From Taudactylus pleione (taxonomy: Eukaryota > Chordata > Amphibia > Anura > Myobatrachidae), in the NCBI GenBank assembly GCA_031769625.1, contig JAUIMM010000484.1:434001-498000 (forward strand): a stretch of DNA of 64,000 nt, in the 5' to 3' direction. Position numbers and translations under genes: made by a program. This document shows positions 1 through 10,590 of this stretch, in pieces (positions within the stretch are counted from its first letter, which is position 1; every line of letters starts with the position of its first letter). The notes beneath the pieces are model-generated. The model saw only the letters and a list, made by a program, of their open reading frames with translations, was not told where the DNA came from and did not search any database.

Positions 1-4
1 GCAA

Positions 5-188
5 GTGCTGAAAAGGAGCACTCACAGTCCACTTGCTGATATGCAAATTGAAGATGTCACTGTTGAAGTACAACAGGATGAGGATACTGGTGTAGCTGGC
101 ACTGAGGAGGAAGTTGGTGAGGAGGATTCTGATGGTGATGTGGTTTGTTTAAATCAGGCTCCGGGGGGAGACAGTTGTTGTCCGTGGG
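5..188 (+). pseudogene. hAT transposase acidic linker, partial
   Basis: The + frame encodes an acidic segment (STHSPLADMQIEDVTVE followed by a Glu/Asp-rich run) that is almost identical to the segment on the - strand at about 40930-41060 in the fuller hAT copy. There it lies between the N-terminal basic region and the BED zinc finger. The beginning is cut by the window edge. It has no independent function. It is part of the decayed transposase of the fragment at 1-837, and the frame shifts shortly before the BED finger. Confidence 0.7.
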
Positions 189-491
189 ATGAAAAAGCCC
201 ATCACAGTCATGCCTGGGCAGAAGACCAAACATTCCACCTCTTTGGTCTGGCAATATTTCTATCCAAATCCGGACAACAACTGTCTTGCCATATGTACCA
301 TATGTAAAGGTGAAATAAGTAGGGGTAGGGACGTTAACCACCTAGGAACATCCTCCCTTATACGGCACCTGCAGCGCGTTCATAAAAAGTTACTGTCAAG
401 TTCAGAAACTTTGGCTAAGACCGTAAGCAGTCCAGGGACACCTAAATCCCTTTTTCCTGTTACCTGTTATATCCATGGAATCGGTGGATGA
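189..491 (+). pseudogene. BED-type zinc finger of hAT transposase, fragment
   Basis: This 100-residue reading frame holds a BED-type zinc finger. It has an aromatic VWQYF element, then the CTICKG cysteine pair, then the LIRHLQRVH histidine pair, which is the C2H2 spacing of BED fingers. BED fingers bind the terminal repeats of hAT elements and are also found in domesticated ZBED genes. Here the finger is cut off from any catalytic core, because the sequence jumps to the element's 3' end at about base 490. The second copy near 40728-40912 carries the same finger with a 4-base deletion, so this copy is the more intact. I see no sign of domestication. Confidence 0.8.
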
Positions 492-837
492 GGAGGATGA
501 GGACGACATCTTGCCTCCGTAGAACCAGTTTGTGCAGGGACACATTAATTGCCAGCTTGTTTTGTGGGGGCCTAAACGAACCAATCATTTCAGCCACAGT
601 CATGTGGCAGACCCTGGCGCTGAAATGATTGGTTTGTTAAGTGTGCATGTCCTATTTATACAACATAAGGGTGGGTGGGAGGGCCCAAGGACAATTCCAT
701 CTTGCACCTCTTTTTTTTCTTTGCAGTATGTACTGTTTGGGGCCTAGTTTTTCAAACTGCCATCCTGTCTGTCACTGCAGTGTCACTCCTAGATAGGCCA
801 CGTGTTTGTGCCGCCCACTTGTGTCGCTTAGCATAGT

Positions 838-1626
838 CATCAAGCTGGCAGTGTCTGAACTGACTTCACATGTGGCAAGTTCGAAGCCTGGAGAACCTTG
901 GACAATACGGAAATCATTCTCCACTGCGCTTGAGTCAGGTGCATACCCCCTCCTTTGCCTATGTCATAGGTGGATGTATAGGCTTGAATGGCCTTTTGCT
1001 GCTCCTCCATCCTCTGAAGCATATAGAGGGTTGCGTTCCACCGCGTCACAACCTCTTGCTTCAGGTGATGGCGGGACAGGTTCAAGAGTGTTTGCTGGTG
1101 CTCCAGTCTTCAGCACGCAGTCGCTGAATGGCGAGAGTGGCCAGAAACTTTTCGGGCCACCCAAAGCATTTCCTGCACACCCGTCATTTTTCAGAAAATT
1201 CTGCACAGCCAAATTTATTGTGTGAGCAAAACATGGGACGTGCTGGAATTTGCCCAGATGTAATGCCCGCACGATATTGGTGGCATTGTCAGATATCACA
1301 AATCCCCAGGAGAGTCTAAGTGGGGTAAGCCATTGGGCAATGATTTCTCTCAGTTTCTCTAAGAGGTTGTCGGCGGTGTGCCTCTTACTGAAACCGGTGA
1401 TACACAGCGTAGCCTGCCTTGGAAATGGTGGAAGGTGCCACCTCTTCCTGTCCAGTGTTGGGAAGGGCAGGCATCGCAACCGTCGCCACATGTGGACTCT
1501 CCATGGGGATTTGTGATATCTTCTTAGAATTAGAAAGCACAGTTCTTTGCTGTGCTTTTGCCAGCTTAACTCGTTTGATTTTTGTAGCGGGAAGAAGGCT
1601 TCCATCATCATGTGAAGCTGAACCAC
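838..1626 (-). pseudogene. hAT transposase core, broken
   Basis: The - frame from 1626 down contains the diagnostic hAT core block: CITGFSKRHTADNLL, GFVISDNATNIVRA and PCFAHTINLAVQNFL, which includes the SDNA(T)N and CFAHTINL motifs of the RNase H-like fold. It then continues with a shifted frame through the QEVVTRWN and LQRMEEQQ segment (840-1085). The homologous copy at 39365-40285 is continuous through this region, so this one has a frameshift near 1130 and a deletion between the N-terminal segment and the core. It is a non-functional remnant. Confidence 0.85.
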
Positions 1627-1726
1627 TAGTCATAAACATAGGGGAGGACCTTAGCCGTTCCTTGCCACTCCGTGTCATAAATGGCATATTGGCAAGTTTA
1701 CGTTTTTCTCCTCAGACAATTTAAAT

Positions 1727-1933
1727 TTATTTTTTCAAGGTCATTTTCCTGAACTTTGCCATTTGGGATTTTATATACCCTCTACTATGACATTGGGCAT
1801 CGGCCTTGGCAGGCAACGTTGATGGCATTTCATCGTCTATGTCATGACTAGTGGCAGCAGCTTCAGCACTAAGAGGAAGTGGTTTTTGATCATTCCCTAT
1901 TTTATTTTTATCGGACAAATTTTTGGCCTCCAT
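1727..1933 (-). pseudogene. hAT transposase N-terminal segment
   Basis: This 68-residue - strand frame starts MEAKNLSDKN and contains SHDIDDEMPST and KADAQCHSRG. It matches the frame at 41405-41605 in the fuller copy. Both copies end at a stop codon at the same place, just upstream of the MPF-start frame. The stop may therefore belong to the family (for example, inside an intron or as the end of a short upstream reading frame) rather than be private decay. Confidence 0.6.
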
Positions 1934-1945
1934 TTATGTGATATT

Positions 1946-2990
1946 GATGCACGTGCGGCTAAGGCGCACACAAACACAGAATTTTTTTTCCGGGCCTTTG
2001 GGGGTTACACCACCCTTCAACAGATGAGCCAGCCGGCCCTTGATTTATGACACAGGCACAAGCTTGGTGCTGCTACTTTGTTGATGCACGTGCGGCTACA
2101 GCGCACACAAGTCACAAACAAAGAAAAAAATTAATTGTATTTTTTATTCAGGCACTTTGGGGTTACACCACCCTTCAACAGACTAGCCAGACGGCCCTTG
2201 ACTTATGACACAGGCGCACGCTTGGCGCTGCTACTTTGTTGATGCATGTGCAGCTAATGCGCACACAAGTCACAAACACAGAAAAAAAATAATTTTAATT
2301 TTTTGGAGCACTTTGGGGTTACACCACCCTTCAACAGATGAGACAGCCGGCCCTTGACTTATGACACAGGCGCACGCTTGGCGCTGCTACTTTGTTGATG
2401 CACATGCGGCTAATGCGCACACAAGTCACAAACACAGAAAAAAAATATTTTTAATTTTTTGGAGCACTTTGGGGTTACACCACCCTTCAACAGACGAGCC
2501 AGCCGGCCCTTGACTTATGACACAGGCGCACGCTTGGCGCTGCTACTTTGTTGATGCACGTGCGGCTACAGCGCACACAAACAGAAAAAAAAGAATTATT
2601 TTTTTTTGCACTTGGGGGGAGCACCCCTGATGGACAGAGCACCCACTGGACAACACTACAGCATCCCTTTAGGACTACAGTCTTTATGGGTCACTGCACA
2701 CAAGTCACAAACACAGAAAAAAATATTTTTTTTATTTTTTCCGGAACTTTGGGGTTACACCACCCTTCAACAGATGAGCCAGCCGGCCCTTGATTTATGA
2801 CACAGCGCATGCTTGGCGCTGCTACTTTGTTGATGCACGTGCGGCTAATGCGCACACAAGTCACAAACACAGAAACATTTTTTTTTTGGAGTACTTTGAG
2901 GGTTACACCACCCTTCAACAGACGAGCCAGCCAGCCCTTGACTTATGACACAGACGAACACTTGGCGCTGCTACTTTGTTGATGCACTTC
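1946..2990. repeat. ~155-bp tandem array in hAT 5' region
   Basis: Units begin with GATGCACGTGCGGCTA at about 1946, 2083, 2239, 2397, 2551 and 2831, with a partial unit at 2980. Each unit carries GTTACACCACCCTTCAAC and a poly-A/poly-T rich segment. Spacing is 138-158 bp. One unit is enlarged to about 280 bp by an extra segment (2600-2700). The array occupies the same subterminal position as the 50-bp array of the other hAT copy, but its sequence is unrelated. Confidence 0.85.
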
Positions 2991-2993
2991 TAT

Positions 2994-3731
2994 GGGGCAT
3001 ATTCGATTGAGCGCGAGGTTTAGCGAGGAAAAAACCTCACGTCCAATTTTGGATTACTGCAGGTATGTGTGCTCCCGAAACCCGTGGTATCCAATAAAAA
3101 AAAGTGGTTGCAGGGTTCCAGCTCTGAAAACCCTGCGCCGCCTTAAAAAAAATATTAGAAAAAATTACACTTACCTACACTGGGGTCTCTGGTGATCTCC
3201 GTGGCTCCCGGTGGCTTCTGGTAGGATCCAGGGGCTGCAGGGAGGCACGAGGTCTGCTGGGAGATGTACTGTAGTTCTCCCAGCACCCATTACGGGGAGG
3301 GCATACATACACTTGGGGGGGGACAGACACCGGGGGTCACACACACACACTGATACACTTACAAACACTAACAAACTCTGATACACACTGCATACTCACC
3401 GCTGCTGCAGACCCAATGCTGGATGCAGAAGACAGCACTGCACAAGGTAAGCAATTAAGGACTAATTAAGCTAATTGGAAACTTCCAATTGCTTAATTAG
3501 TCCTCGAGGGGGGGGTGTCACTGGGGTCCCAGAGCAAGTCCCACTTATTTTTCCTAAAATTATCAATTTCAGGAGAAATCAGACGCTCTGGAGGTGCGAG
3601 AAGAAAAACCTCCTGGCGCTCAAAATTGAAAAAACCACGCACCTAATTGAATAGCAAAAATCATGCACCTGTAGGAAAAACCTTGCAGGTGCTGGATTTG
3701 TGCTATTCTCGCCCCCAATTGAATATACCCC
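2994..3731. mobile_element. Palindromic-ended MITE (GGGGCATATTC ends)
   Basis: The left end GGGGCATATTCGATTGAG and the right end CCAATTGAATATACCCC are imperfect inverted repeats. They are flanked on both sides by TAT, a 3-bp target duplication. The body contains a second palindrome around 3440-3505 (TTAGTCCT and its complement). A related element with similar ends lies at 35901-36754. There is no coding capacity. Confidence 0.6.
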
Positions 3732-3824
3732 TATTTCTGTTAAGTAAACACTACCCCTCAAGCTCGCTGCCTAGGTGTTATTCTTGAATGAGACCTGTCC
3801 TTCTTACCCATATCTAAGAACTAT

Positions 3825-4423
3825 GGCCCTCATTCAGAGTCGTACGCTATTTGCGGTCGTTCGTTTAAAAACAAGGGGTGGCTATTCAAATGATCCGTAC
3901 GCACATTGCAGTCTGTTCACACCTCTAAGTCTGAACGAGCGAGCAAAACATACGCTCGTTTATTTGTTAAAAACGCCCCCTGGCCGCACGCATCCTACGT
4001 CATGTCCGCTATTTATTAGATTAATCGAGTACATCGACCAGCGTATGAACTGCTCGCTATTCTTGTGGTTGGTGTTTGCTACCACAAATTTGCGTGCAGT
4101 TCTGGCTATAAAATAACCCAGTGACGTGGTCAATGACGCTGCTGTTTTAAATATACACACCCATAAAACGCCCGTTTTGACCTTTAAGCACGCCTGCGTT
4201 CTGATCTCCACTCCCCGTTTTCAAGCACCTTCCCCTGTTACCACCCACATACGCCTCATTCTGTCACTCAAATTATCATGCATTCGCTATTTTGCGAGCA
4301 CATGAATTTTGACCGCACTGACTGGTTCGCGCATGCGTATAACGATCCGTACGCATGCGCAGTTGGGCAAACATCGCTCGGAGCAAACGAGAGGCCACTT
4401 ACGAGCGGCTCTAAATCAGGCCC
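3825..4423. mobile_element. MITE, GGCCTGATTCAGAG family, copy 1
   Basis: The left end GGCCCTCATTCAGAGTCGTACGC and the right end (reverse complement) start with the same GGCC(C)TGATT(C/T)AGAG motif. The interior is shared with copies at 6242-6830 and 31926-32524, including AAGCACCTTCCCCTGTTACC. No protein is encoded. The 3-bp target duplications seen at other copies suggest a PIF/Harbinger-like mover; this is inference. Confidence 0.75.
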
Positions 4424-4487
4424 CATATTCTGATTATGTATATATCTACCACAAGACACTGTTAAATATTTAATTCATGCACTCAGG

Positions 4488-4800
4488 GCCTGATTCAGAC
4501 CCGCTCACTGTGAGCCCCTCAGCCCGGCGCAAAGCCAGGGGGGGGCACGATCAGTGTTATACTTCCCCCCTACAAGCATAGGAGACTGCTGTGGCTGCTC
4601 CTCAGCAGCCATGAGCAGTCTCCCACTGCAGCTCAGCACACGCTGTGTGCTGGGCTGCTGTGATGGAGAGAGAAGGGAGGGGGGGGAGGAGCTGTGCCGG
4701 ACCCGGGCTCCTCAGGAAGCCCGTGCCCGGGTAAATAGTACCCATTCTCCCCCCCTCGGCGCCCCTGTCCCTGTTACTCATTCTCTCTGAATACCCACTA
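4488..4800. repeat. Dispersed GC-rich repeat, copy 1
   Basis: This segment (AGCCCGGCGCAAAGCCAGG onward, with the GGAGACTGCTGTGGCTGCT stretch) recurs at 25098-25340 with good similarity. It starts with the GGGCCTGATTCAGA motif of the common MITE family, but no matching right end was found, so the boundaries are uncertain. Confidence 0.6.
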
Positions 4801-6241
4801 TATACAGAGGGCCTGATTCAGACTGAGCGCTGTTACAATTTAAAGCACCTCATATCAGGGGCACCAAAGTGAGGGTTGTGAATACAAAGTACATGGTAGT
4901 CGCAATAACATTAGGAAGCGCAATGTGTTCAGGGAGACAGAGACTGACTTTTGCTAAGACTGCGATTGCAGAGTGCAGGGTAAGGGCAGCCCCAAGAAGG
5001 GGTCACACTGGGGCTCGATGTTGCTCTCAGTGGCCATGCCCATTACTATTGTACTTTTTGATCAATTAATAAATGTGAAAACACAAGAAAGACTAAACAG
5101 TTTTTCCACCTGCACAAATAAAAAGCAATTTTCTACAAGTACTAGCAGTACTCAGACACCCACCGAGCTGGCTCCTATACTTCCTTATAACTAATGTCAC
5201 GTCAGCCCAGCAATCTCTCTGTACCCACAGAGTGTTCCTTGTAAGCATGAATCGTTCTCTCTATTATGTCACTGAAGGGAGGATAGAGCTGTGAGCTATT
5301 TTCAGAGCTTTGTTAACCGTATATAATTTACAGATCCACAGAGCAACGTCTAATCTTTCCTCCCAAATAGAAATATCTTTACCAATCTCAGGACCATGAC
5401 ACCAAAGCTACGCACATGATTCAGACATACAAATGAAAGGTGCTCAACCGAGAACAACAGAGAATTTATCCCAAAATATAAATAACTTCAACATCATAAT
5501 CACTGGTTTCAACAGCAACATTTCTAGTTACTTCCCTCAAAAACTCCTGTAATCTATGCACAGTGGTTCAATGGTGCTGTATATACTTTACAAGTTTGTA
5601 TCTTATTCACAACAAAAACTAGCATTTTATAGTCTTATTAAGTGTACCTGTGTTAATATATTATTACATAATTATATTATTGTTGTTATAGCTAGATCTT
5701 GTTCTAGCTCCTCTATGCTGTAAGAGCAGCTGACCAGGGTCACAGAGCACTAACCTGGAGACTAGCTGACCGGAGTCCCAGAGGACCTCACCAGAGCACC
5801 AATCACCAGGCAGGTAAGTGTAAACTTAGCAGCGGGGGCGGAGTTGTGTGTTTGAGAACCGTCTGCGCATGTGCGGTCATACTGTCAGGGTATTTATAAA
5901 TACCCTGAAAAGAATGCAAAGAGGATTCGCAGGGACAGAGCTTTCTCGCAAGCTCTGTCACTGCATGCGATATTTGATACACCTTTGCAATGTATTAAAA
6001 TATCGCATTGCGATTCCTGGCTATATTATCACATCACATCGACATCTGAGATGCAGATTGTGATAAATAGGGCTCTAAGGGGTAAATTTACTAATCTCTG
6101 TGTCTGGTCGAGATTGCAGTCTGAGATTGCAGTGTTGCCTTCATGTAATGTAGTTGGGATGTCTGGGCCTTTTAATAATTGTGCCACCACCTGTTGTAAT
6201 TTAAATGATTTTCATGGATGGTTTAGGCAGGGGAGAACATA
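4801..6241. other. Unassigned non-coding stretch
   Basis: No supported gene. It contains one half of a GGGCCTGATTCAGA-type end at 4809, AT-rich unique-looking sequence, and short palindromic segments around 5885-6065 (GGGTATTTATAAATACCC). Reading frames are short and show no recognisable domain. Confidence 0.4.
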
Positions 6242-6830
6242 GGCCCTGATTCAGAGCCGGACTCTATTTGCGGTCGTTCGTTCACAAAAAAGGGGTGGCT
6301 ATTCAAATGAACCATTCGCTCTTTGCGGTCTGTTCACGCCTCTATGTCTGAACGAGCGAACAAAACTTGCGAACAAAACTTGCCCCCTGGCCACTCGCAC
6401 CATACGTCATGTCCACTATTTATTAGATTAATCGAGTACATCGAACAGCGTATGAACTGCTCGCTATTCTTGTGGTTGGTTTTTCCTACCGCTATCTTGC
6501 GAGCAGTTCTGCCTATAAAACAACCAAGTGACGTGGTCAATGACGCTGCTGTTTTAATTATGCACACCCTTAAAACGCCCGTTTTGACCTTTAAGCACGC
6601 CTGCGTTCTGAATTCAACTCCCCGTTTTCAAGCACCTTCCCCTGTTACCACCCACATACACCTCCTCCTGTCACTCAAAATAGTAGGCATTCGCTATTTA
6701 GCGAACAAACAATTTTCGGCCGCACTGACTGGTTCGCGCATGCGTATTACAAACCGTACGCATGCGCAGATGAGCGAACATCGCTCATAACGAACGAGCG
6801 GCCGCTTACGAGCGGCTCTGAATGAGGGCC
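6242..6830. mobile_element. MITE, GGCCTGATTCAGAG family, copy 2
   Basis: Both ends are present (GGCCCTGATTCAGAGCC and its near complement GGCTCTGAATGAGGGCC), flanked by ATA on each side. The interior aligns with copies 1 and 3 over most of its length. It ends only 25 bp before the retroviral 5' LTR. Confidence 0.8.
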
Positions 6831-6855
6831 ATAAAGCGCAAATTGCCATATGTAC

Positions 6856-7864
6856 TGTCAAAGTCAAATAATTGGATATGATCGCTTACAATTATTATCT
6901 GACGATATAGTCGTCTATGGTCGGATGACATGTTACTAGAACGCTACTTTGCGTCGCGCAGTCCAATGCGTACAAATGCGAATCCACAACACACATATAC
7001 TGACGCACATAACGCACACATATATATATATATATATACATACATACACATAGACACTCGTATGTATATTCGCATATGTACACGTAGATGCTCATATGCG
7101 TATTCACGTACATACTGACACATATTTGCTATTTCAATACACAGATGCACATATGCGAACGCATACATAGAAAATGGTTCCGACACATTATAGATAATAA
7201 CCAGCGTTATTAAAAGTATTTGCTAGCTAATAATTATGATGTAAGATGTACTTAAATGAGATCTAAGGTTCAGAATATAGTGGACATGTCATGTTTGGTA
7301 TCATACTAAATCCCTGTTTATTTGCAGACATCCGTTTCTATCGGCAAAGAAGTCGCATCATGCGTCCGCTAGTTATGGATGATAGGGAGTTATTGAATAG
7401 AATGTTTTTACTAATATGCAGTGTTGTAGCCACTATTAACCAGTTGTTTGGCGGGAAACTACACAATGTGACTGTTGGAGGATTGAAACATACCCCTGAT
7501 GACACCGTATGAACTGACCAATGACAGGATTGACCAGAAGCAAGAACCGATAAGAATCTGTCAATTTGTCTCTTTGTTAACTCTGAAACCTGTAAGGTAT
7601 ATAAGTTTTGTGCTGACCTCAGTGTACAGGTATCTTCTTGCGACCAAAGACGTCTGGATTGATGACTGTATACTGGGACCAGTGCACACACGTATGTATC
7701 GAGCTGTACTTTATTATTGCTTTTTACTCTAATTGTTAAATCTTACATCGTGTTACCGCTTTATACATAAATAACTTTTTGTGCTTTGGAACCACACGAT
7801 TGGACTGGAAAGCAATTCTTTCTTAAGCGACTTGCAGCGCTAAATAGTGACTTATAGGTAATCA
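6856..7864 (+). repeat. ERV 5' LTR
   Basis: This 1009-bp repeat is homologous to 19832-20775. It starts TGTCAAAGTC and ends GTAATCA. It contains a TATA-like box, an ATATAT microsatellite (about 7018-7040), and two segments absent from the 3' LTR: about 45 bp near 7150-7200 and 31 bp near 7472-7502. The latter is flanked by GAC on both sides. Confidence 0.9.
7598..7605 (+). promoter_or_regulatory. TATA box of 5' LTR
   Basis: TATATAAG sits in the 3' third of the LTR, where the U3/R boundary is expected. It is conserved in the 3' LTR at 20509-20516. Confidence 0.6.
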
Positions 7865-7868
7865 GAGA

Positions 7869-7886
7869 TGGGGGCTTGGCCTTGAG
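7869..7886 (+). other. Primer binding site, tRNA-Pro-like
   Basis: Four bases after the LTR end lies TGGGGGCTTGGCC. It shares the first eight bases and several later ones with the standard tRNA-Pro primer site of gammaretroviruses. The decay is consistent with the age of the element. Confidence 0.65.
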
Positions 7887-8751
7887 GTGACGCTACTGGA
7901 CATTACTCAAAGTGACCGGATTTTGGTTCCTCAACAAAGGGTGGACGCGCGTCACATACGGGTAAACACGCAATCTGTTTAAAACCTGTTTTGTACTCTG
8001 TGTTGTGAAAGCGAATATCCATTTTGGGTGATCTAAGGAGCGCTGATTAGAATCCAGGGACAAGAAAGAAAAGTCTGTTTCTTTTATTTGCACTTTTGCG
8101 CTGCAATAGGCGATTCGCAAATAGCGTATGCGTCTTCCCTGTAATACTGCTACATGTTTAAGCAATCATTTTGATAGATAGTCTTGTGTCGCTTGTCAAA
8201 ACCTCTGAATAGGTATATGAATGTGAACGCGTGCTTGTGATGTGAAAAGGAAAAAGAAAAATGGAGAGAAGGTTTTTGCTTTTTGAACTGTTGAAAATAG
8301 ACAGGGCCGGCAAGGTGTCCAAGAGGCGGGTAGGACAGCCGTAGCAGTATACATAGCATGTATAACTGGGCAAGAAACCGGAGGTTGTTTCTCGGTCGAC
8401 TTCTAATTGTAATCGCAAAAGTCCATTGATAGGTTAATGTCTCTGGGCAATGCGATCGAACTGCATGGTTGTGTGAACCTTGATTGTGAATTGGTTGTGG
8501 TGGAGGAAATCACTGGCAAGGTTACCAGTGGAGAGTAACTCAAAGTAGGAAGCGGTCGGACAAAGCTTGGTAAAATTTGTCAGGAGAGCAGAATAATTGC
8601 ATAGGTTATTTTCTGTTTCCTCGTTGTGCACGCTAACGGAAAAACACTTAGCGGTCAGCGGTGCACAATGGGTGGAAGTGAGTGGACGCAGCTTGTTTAA
8701 TTCATCCACCGGTCGAAATCTCTAGTGAAAGTAGCCAAAGCGTTGTCCCAG
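7887..8751 (+). other. ERV leader region
   Basis: No coding potential is supported between the primer binding site and the gag start. The reading frames on the - strand here are antisense to the leader and show no domain. This stretch probably carried the packaging leader; no structure can be asserted. Confidence 0.4.
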
Positions 8752-9048
8752 ATGGGTGCTAAGCAGTCGCTAGGGATGGTCGATGAGGTGCTGCTCATGA
8801 ATGGGCCGATTGGATTGTCAAGGTATATAATGAATGTGAAGTATGGTGAGTATGCTACAGCGTACTGCGACATATGGGTCAAGATGACCAAAGAATGTAT
8901 CAAATTCTTTCCCAAAGTTGGCAGTTTCGATACTAAGGTACTGAGTAATGTATGTTTAGTCAAATCTTTGAACAAGAGAGTAAAGTATAATGATTGTTTA
9001 AAGCTGTGGCTGCATGAGTGGAACACGTGGCAAAATTGCGTGCCATAA
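8752..9048 (+). pseudogene. gag: ERV gag, matrix-like N-terminus
   Basis: The in-frame ATG at 8752 begins MGAKQS, which fits an N-myristoylation signal (Gly2, Ser at position 6) as in retroviral matrix proteins that target the plasma membrane. About 98 residues follow before a stop at 9046-9048. The segment is rich in aromatic and basic residues, as matrix domains are, and lies about 890 bases after the LTR, the expected place. Capsid and nucleocapsid were not found: no major homology region and no CCHC knuckle was seen downstream. The assignment rests on position and the myristoylation motif rather than on strong sequence similarity. Confidence 0.6.
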
Positions 9049-10098
9049 AATGGCGCGTGCAAAATAGCATACACATGTGGCAAAGTAGCACGCCGCAAAG
9101 CAGCGTACCCACTCTGCAAGGTAGCGTTACCGCACATAAAGAAGATATGCTGCCGCAGGTGAAAGTACAGCCGATACCAAAAATAAGAAAAAATCATAAC
9201 AAGTAATTTTTATCCTGTTTTAAGTCACCTCCAGGATAATGTAATTGTAGAAGATGATGAACACACTGTAATTTCAGCCATTTCCCAAGCTGTTAATTTG
9301 CTAGATGTTCCACAGAGACAAGGAAAGGCAGCGGTTGAAATTGGTGAGATTAAGTGTATCATGGCCATAAAGGGGCAATTGTTAACATTTTAGCTATTTA
9401 GGTAATCATTCATAATGTTGGAATGTTAGCATTAAAAGGTGATTCTGACCATAGTGGATGTTTTACATACATACTTTGAATGTACTGTATGTGTTAAGTG
9501 TACGCAGTCTTAGTCATTGTGCATTTTGGTAAGATCAGGTGTCCTTGTTTACAGTAAATATTGAGATTGAGAACTGAAGTCAGAATAGTTACTATATATG
9601 TTAATAAGAACAGGGTTTTTTTTCTTTGATCTACTTGGAAGTCTAGATGACAGATCCATTCGTTGTTTAATCCACACTCAACAGCAGGAATAAACCCTGC
9701 AGCATATCTGCAGTGAAACTTATGCATTAAGGTATACATTGGCTCATGTATAGTGCATGTTTTAAAGTACTGGAGAATTCATAATTAATCACAGCAAACC
9801 CAAATATGAAAGCTCTCTGTGTATAGTTTGTATGTGCTTCATATGAAAATTTTCAGTGTGGAGTTTGTATGTACTTCTGAAAAATTCTTGCAATACAGCA
9901 GTTAAGGAATTCACTTCTGAATAAGTTAGAACATGTGGTGTGTTCTACTGTATTATCTGTGTATTAGATCGCTGATGATTTGAAGGTTTGCTGAATATGG
10001 TTAATACATTGTTTAAGATGATTTGTTGTTGTGCTCTGATTCATTTATGTCATGTTTAAATGATACTAAACTGTTGTTGCTTCATCTCTCACAAACAG
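9049..10098 (+). other. Region replacing gag-pro-RT in the ERV
   Basis: Retroviral capsid, nucleocapsid, protease and the RT palm would be expected here (about 3 kb) but only about 1 kb is present. It is mostly AT-rich and lacks retroviral motifs. A short exon-like open stretch lies at 9235-9343. A deletion with filler, or recombination with host sequence, are both possible. Confidence 0.5.
9235..9343 (+). other. Exon-like open segment of unknown origin
   Basis: A 109-bp open segment is bounded by a good acceptor (pyrimidine-rich tract, then CCTCCAG) and a good donor (ATTG then GTGAGA). The frame beginning Asp-Asn-Val-Ile reads DNVIVEDDEHTV, then a segment containing SQAVNLLD and RQGKAAVEI. 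Codon use and composition look coding, unlike the surrounding AT-rich DNA. I do not recognise the protein. It may be a captured host exon inside the ERV, a remnant of gag, or chance. Confidence 0.3.
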
Positions 10099-10100
10099 GG

Positions 10101-10590
10101 CACAAGGTTGCAAAGGACAAATTACAGCCGTGCCAGGCTAAGGTTGAATAATTGGGACAGTGTCTAGCCCAGGGGCTAAGACACTTGACAACGGACAGAA
10201 TTCAGGCCATACAGACCATGACACTGTCACAAAACCAGCAGCAAATCCGTACCTTCTTGGGAATGTGTGGATACTGCAGGGCGTGGATCCCAGGTTTTTC
10301 TATTTTGGAATTACCATTGCAGGACTTAGTTTCATCCTCAAAACCTGACCGTGTCACACACACTGAGGACATAGAGCAGGCTTTCTTTAACCTTAAGGAT
10401 AGTCTGACAAGAGCACCTGCCTTGGGAATATCTGATTATGAAAAGCCCTTTGAATTATATTGTACGGAAGCTGATGGCTGCGCAGCAGGTGTCCTCACAC
10501 AGAAACATGGTGACACTAGCAGACCTGTAGCATACTACAGTGCACAATTGGACACTGTAGAGAGATCAATCCCAATGTGTTTAACAAGTG
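10101..10590 (+). pseudogene. pol: ERV pol: C-terminal RT and start of connection/RNase H
   Basis: The frame shows the gammaretrovirus-type RT thumb and connection signature, FLGMCGYCRAWIPGF followed by LPLQDLV. Further on are the connection-domain residues around FELYCTEADG and the RPVAYYSAQLD motif. The N-terminal part of RT, including the catalytic YxDD box, is absent upstream, and an in-frame stop lies at 10149-10151. The frame is then interrupted at 10591 by the fold-back element and resumes at 11493. RT would copy genomic RNA into DNA in the cytoplasm; this copy cannot encode an active enzyme. Confidence 0.9.

Larger units (their letters stand above)
1..837 (+). mobile_element. hAT transposon fragment, N-terminal part fused to 3' end
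   Basis: This fragment is homologous to the hAT copy at 37910-43862 but lies in the opposite orientation. Bases 1-490 match the acidic N-terminal and BED-finger region. Bases 490-837 match the 3' untranslated end of the other copy (its 38209-38560 region). The transposase core is therefore missing, as in an internally deleted derivative. At about 838 the match switches orientation to the transposase core, giving a fold-back arrangement. The left end lies outside the window. The identification is by direct comparison of the two copies here and is secure; the mechanism is inference. Confidence 0.85.
838..2990 (-). mobile_element. hAT transposon fragment, core plus 5' region (inverted)
   Basis: From 838 to about 1935 the - strand aligns with the fuller copy's transposase core (39411-40010), then jumps to its N-terminal part (41110-41600). 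It then runs into a tandem array at 1946-2990. It is inverted relative to 1-837, and the junction at about 838 shares the short sequence AGCT, compatible with a microhomology-mediated rearrangement. The reading frames are broken, so no functional transposase is encoded. Confidence 0.8.

Noticed and set aside
189..491. Domesticated ZBED-type gene
   Set aside because: The BED finger is cut off from its core and followed by the transposon's 3' end; the second copy is frameshifted, so there is no sign of host use.
8697..9197. 166-residue - strand frame opposite gag
   Set aside because: It is antisense to the ERV leader and matrix region, with no domain and no splice or promoter context.
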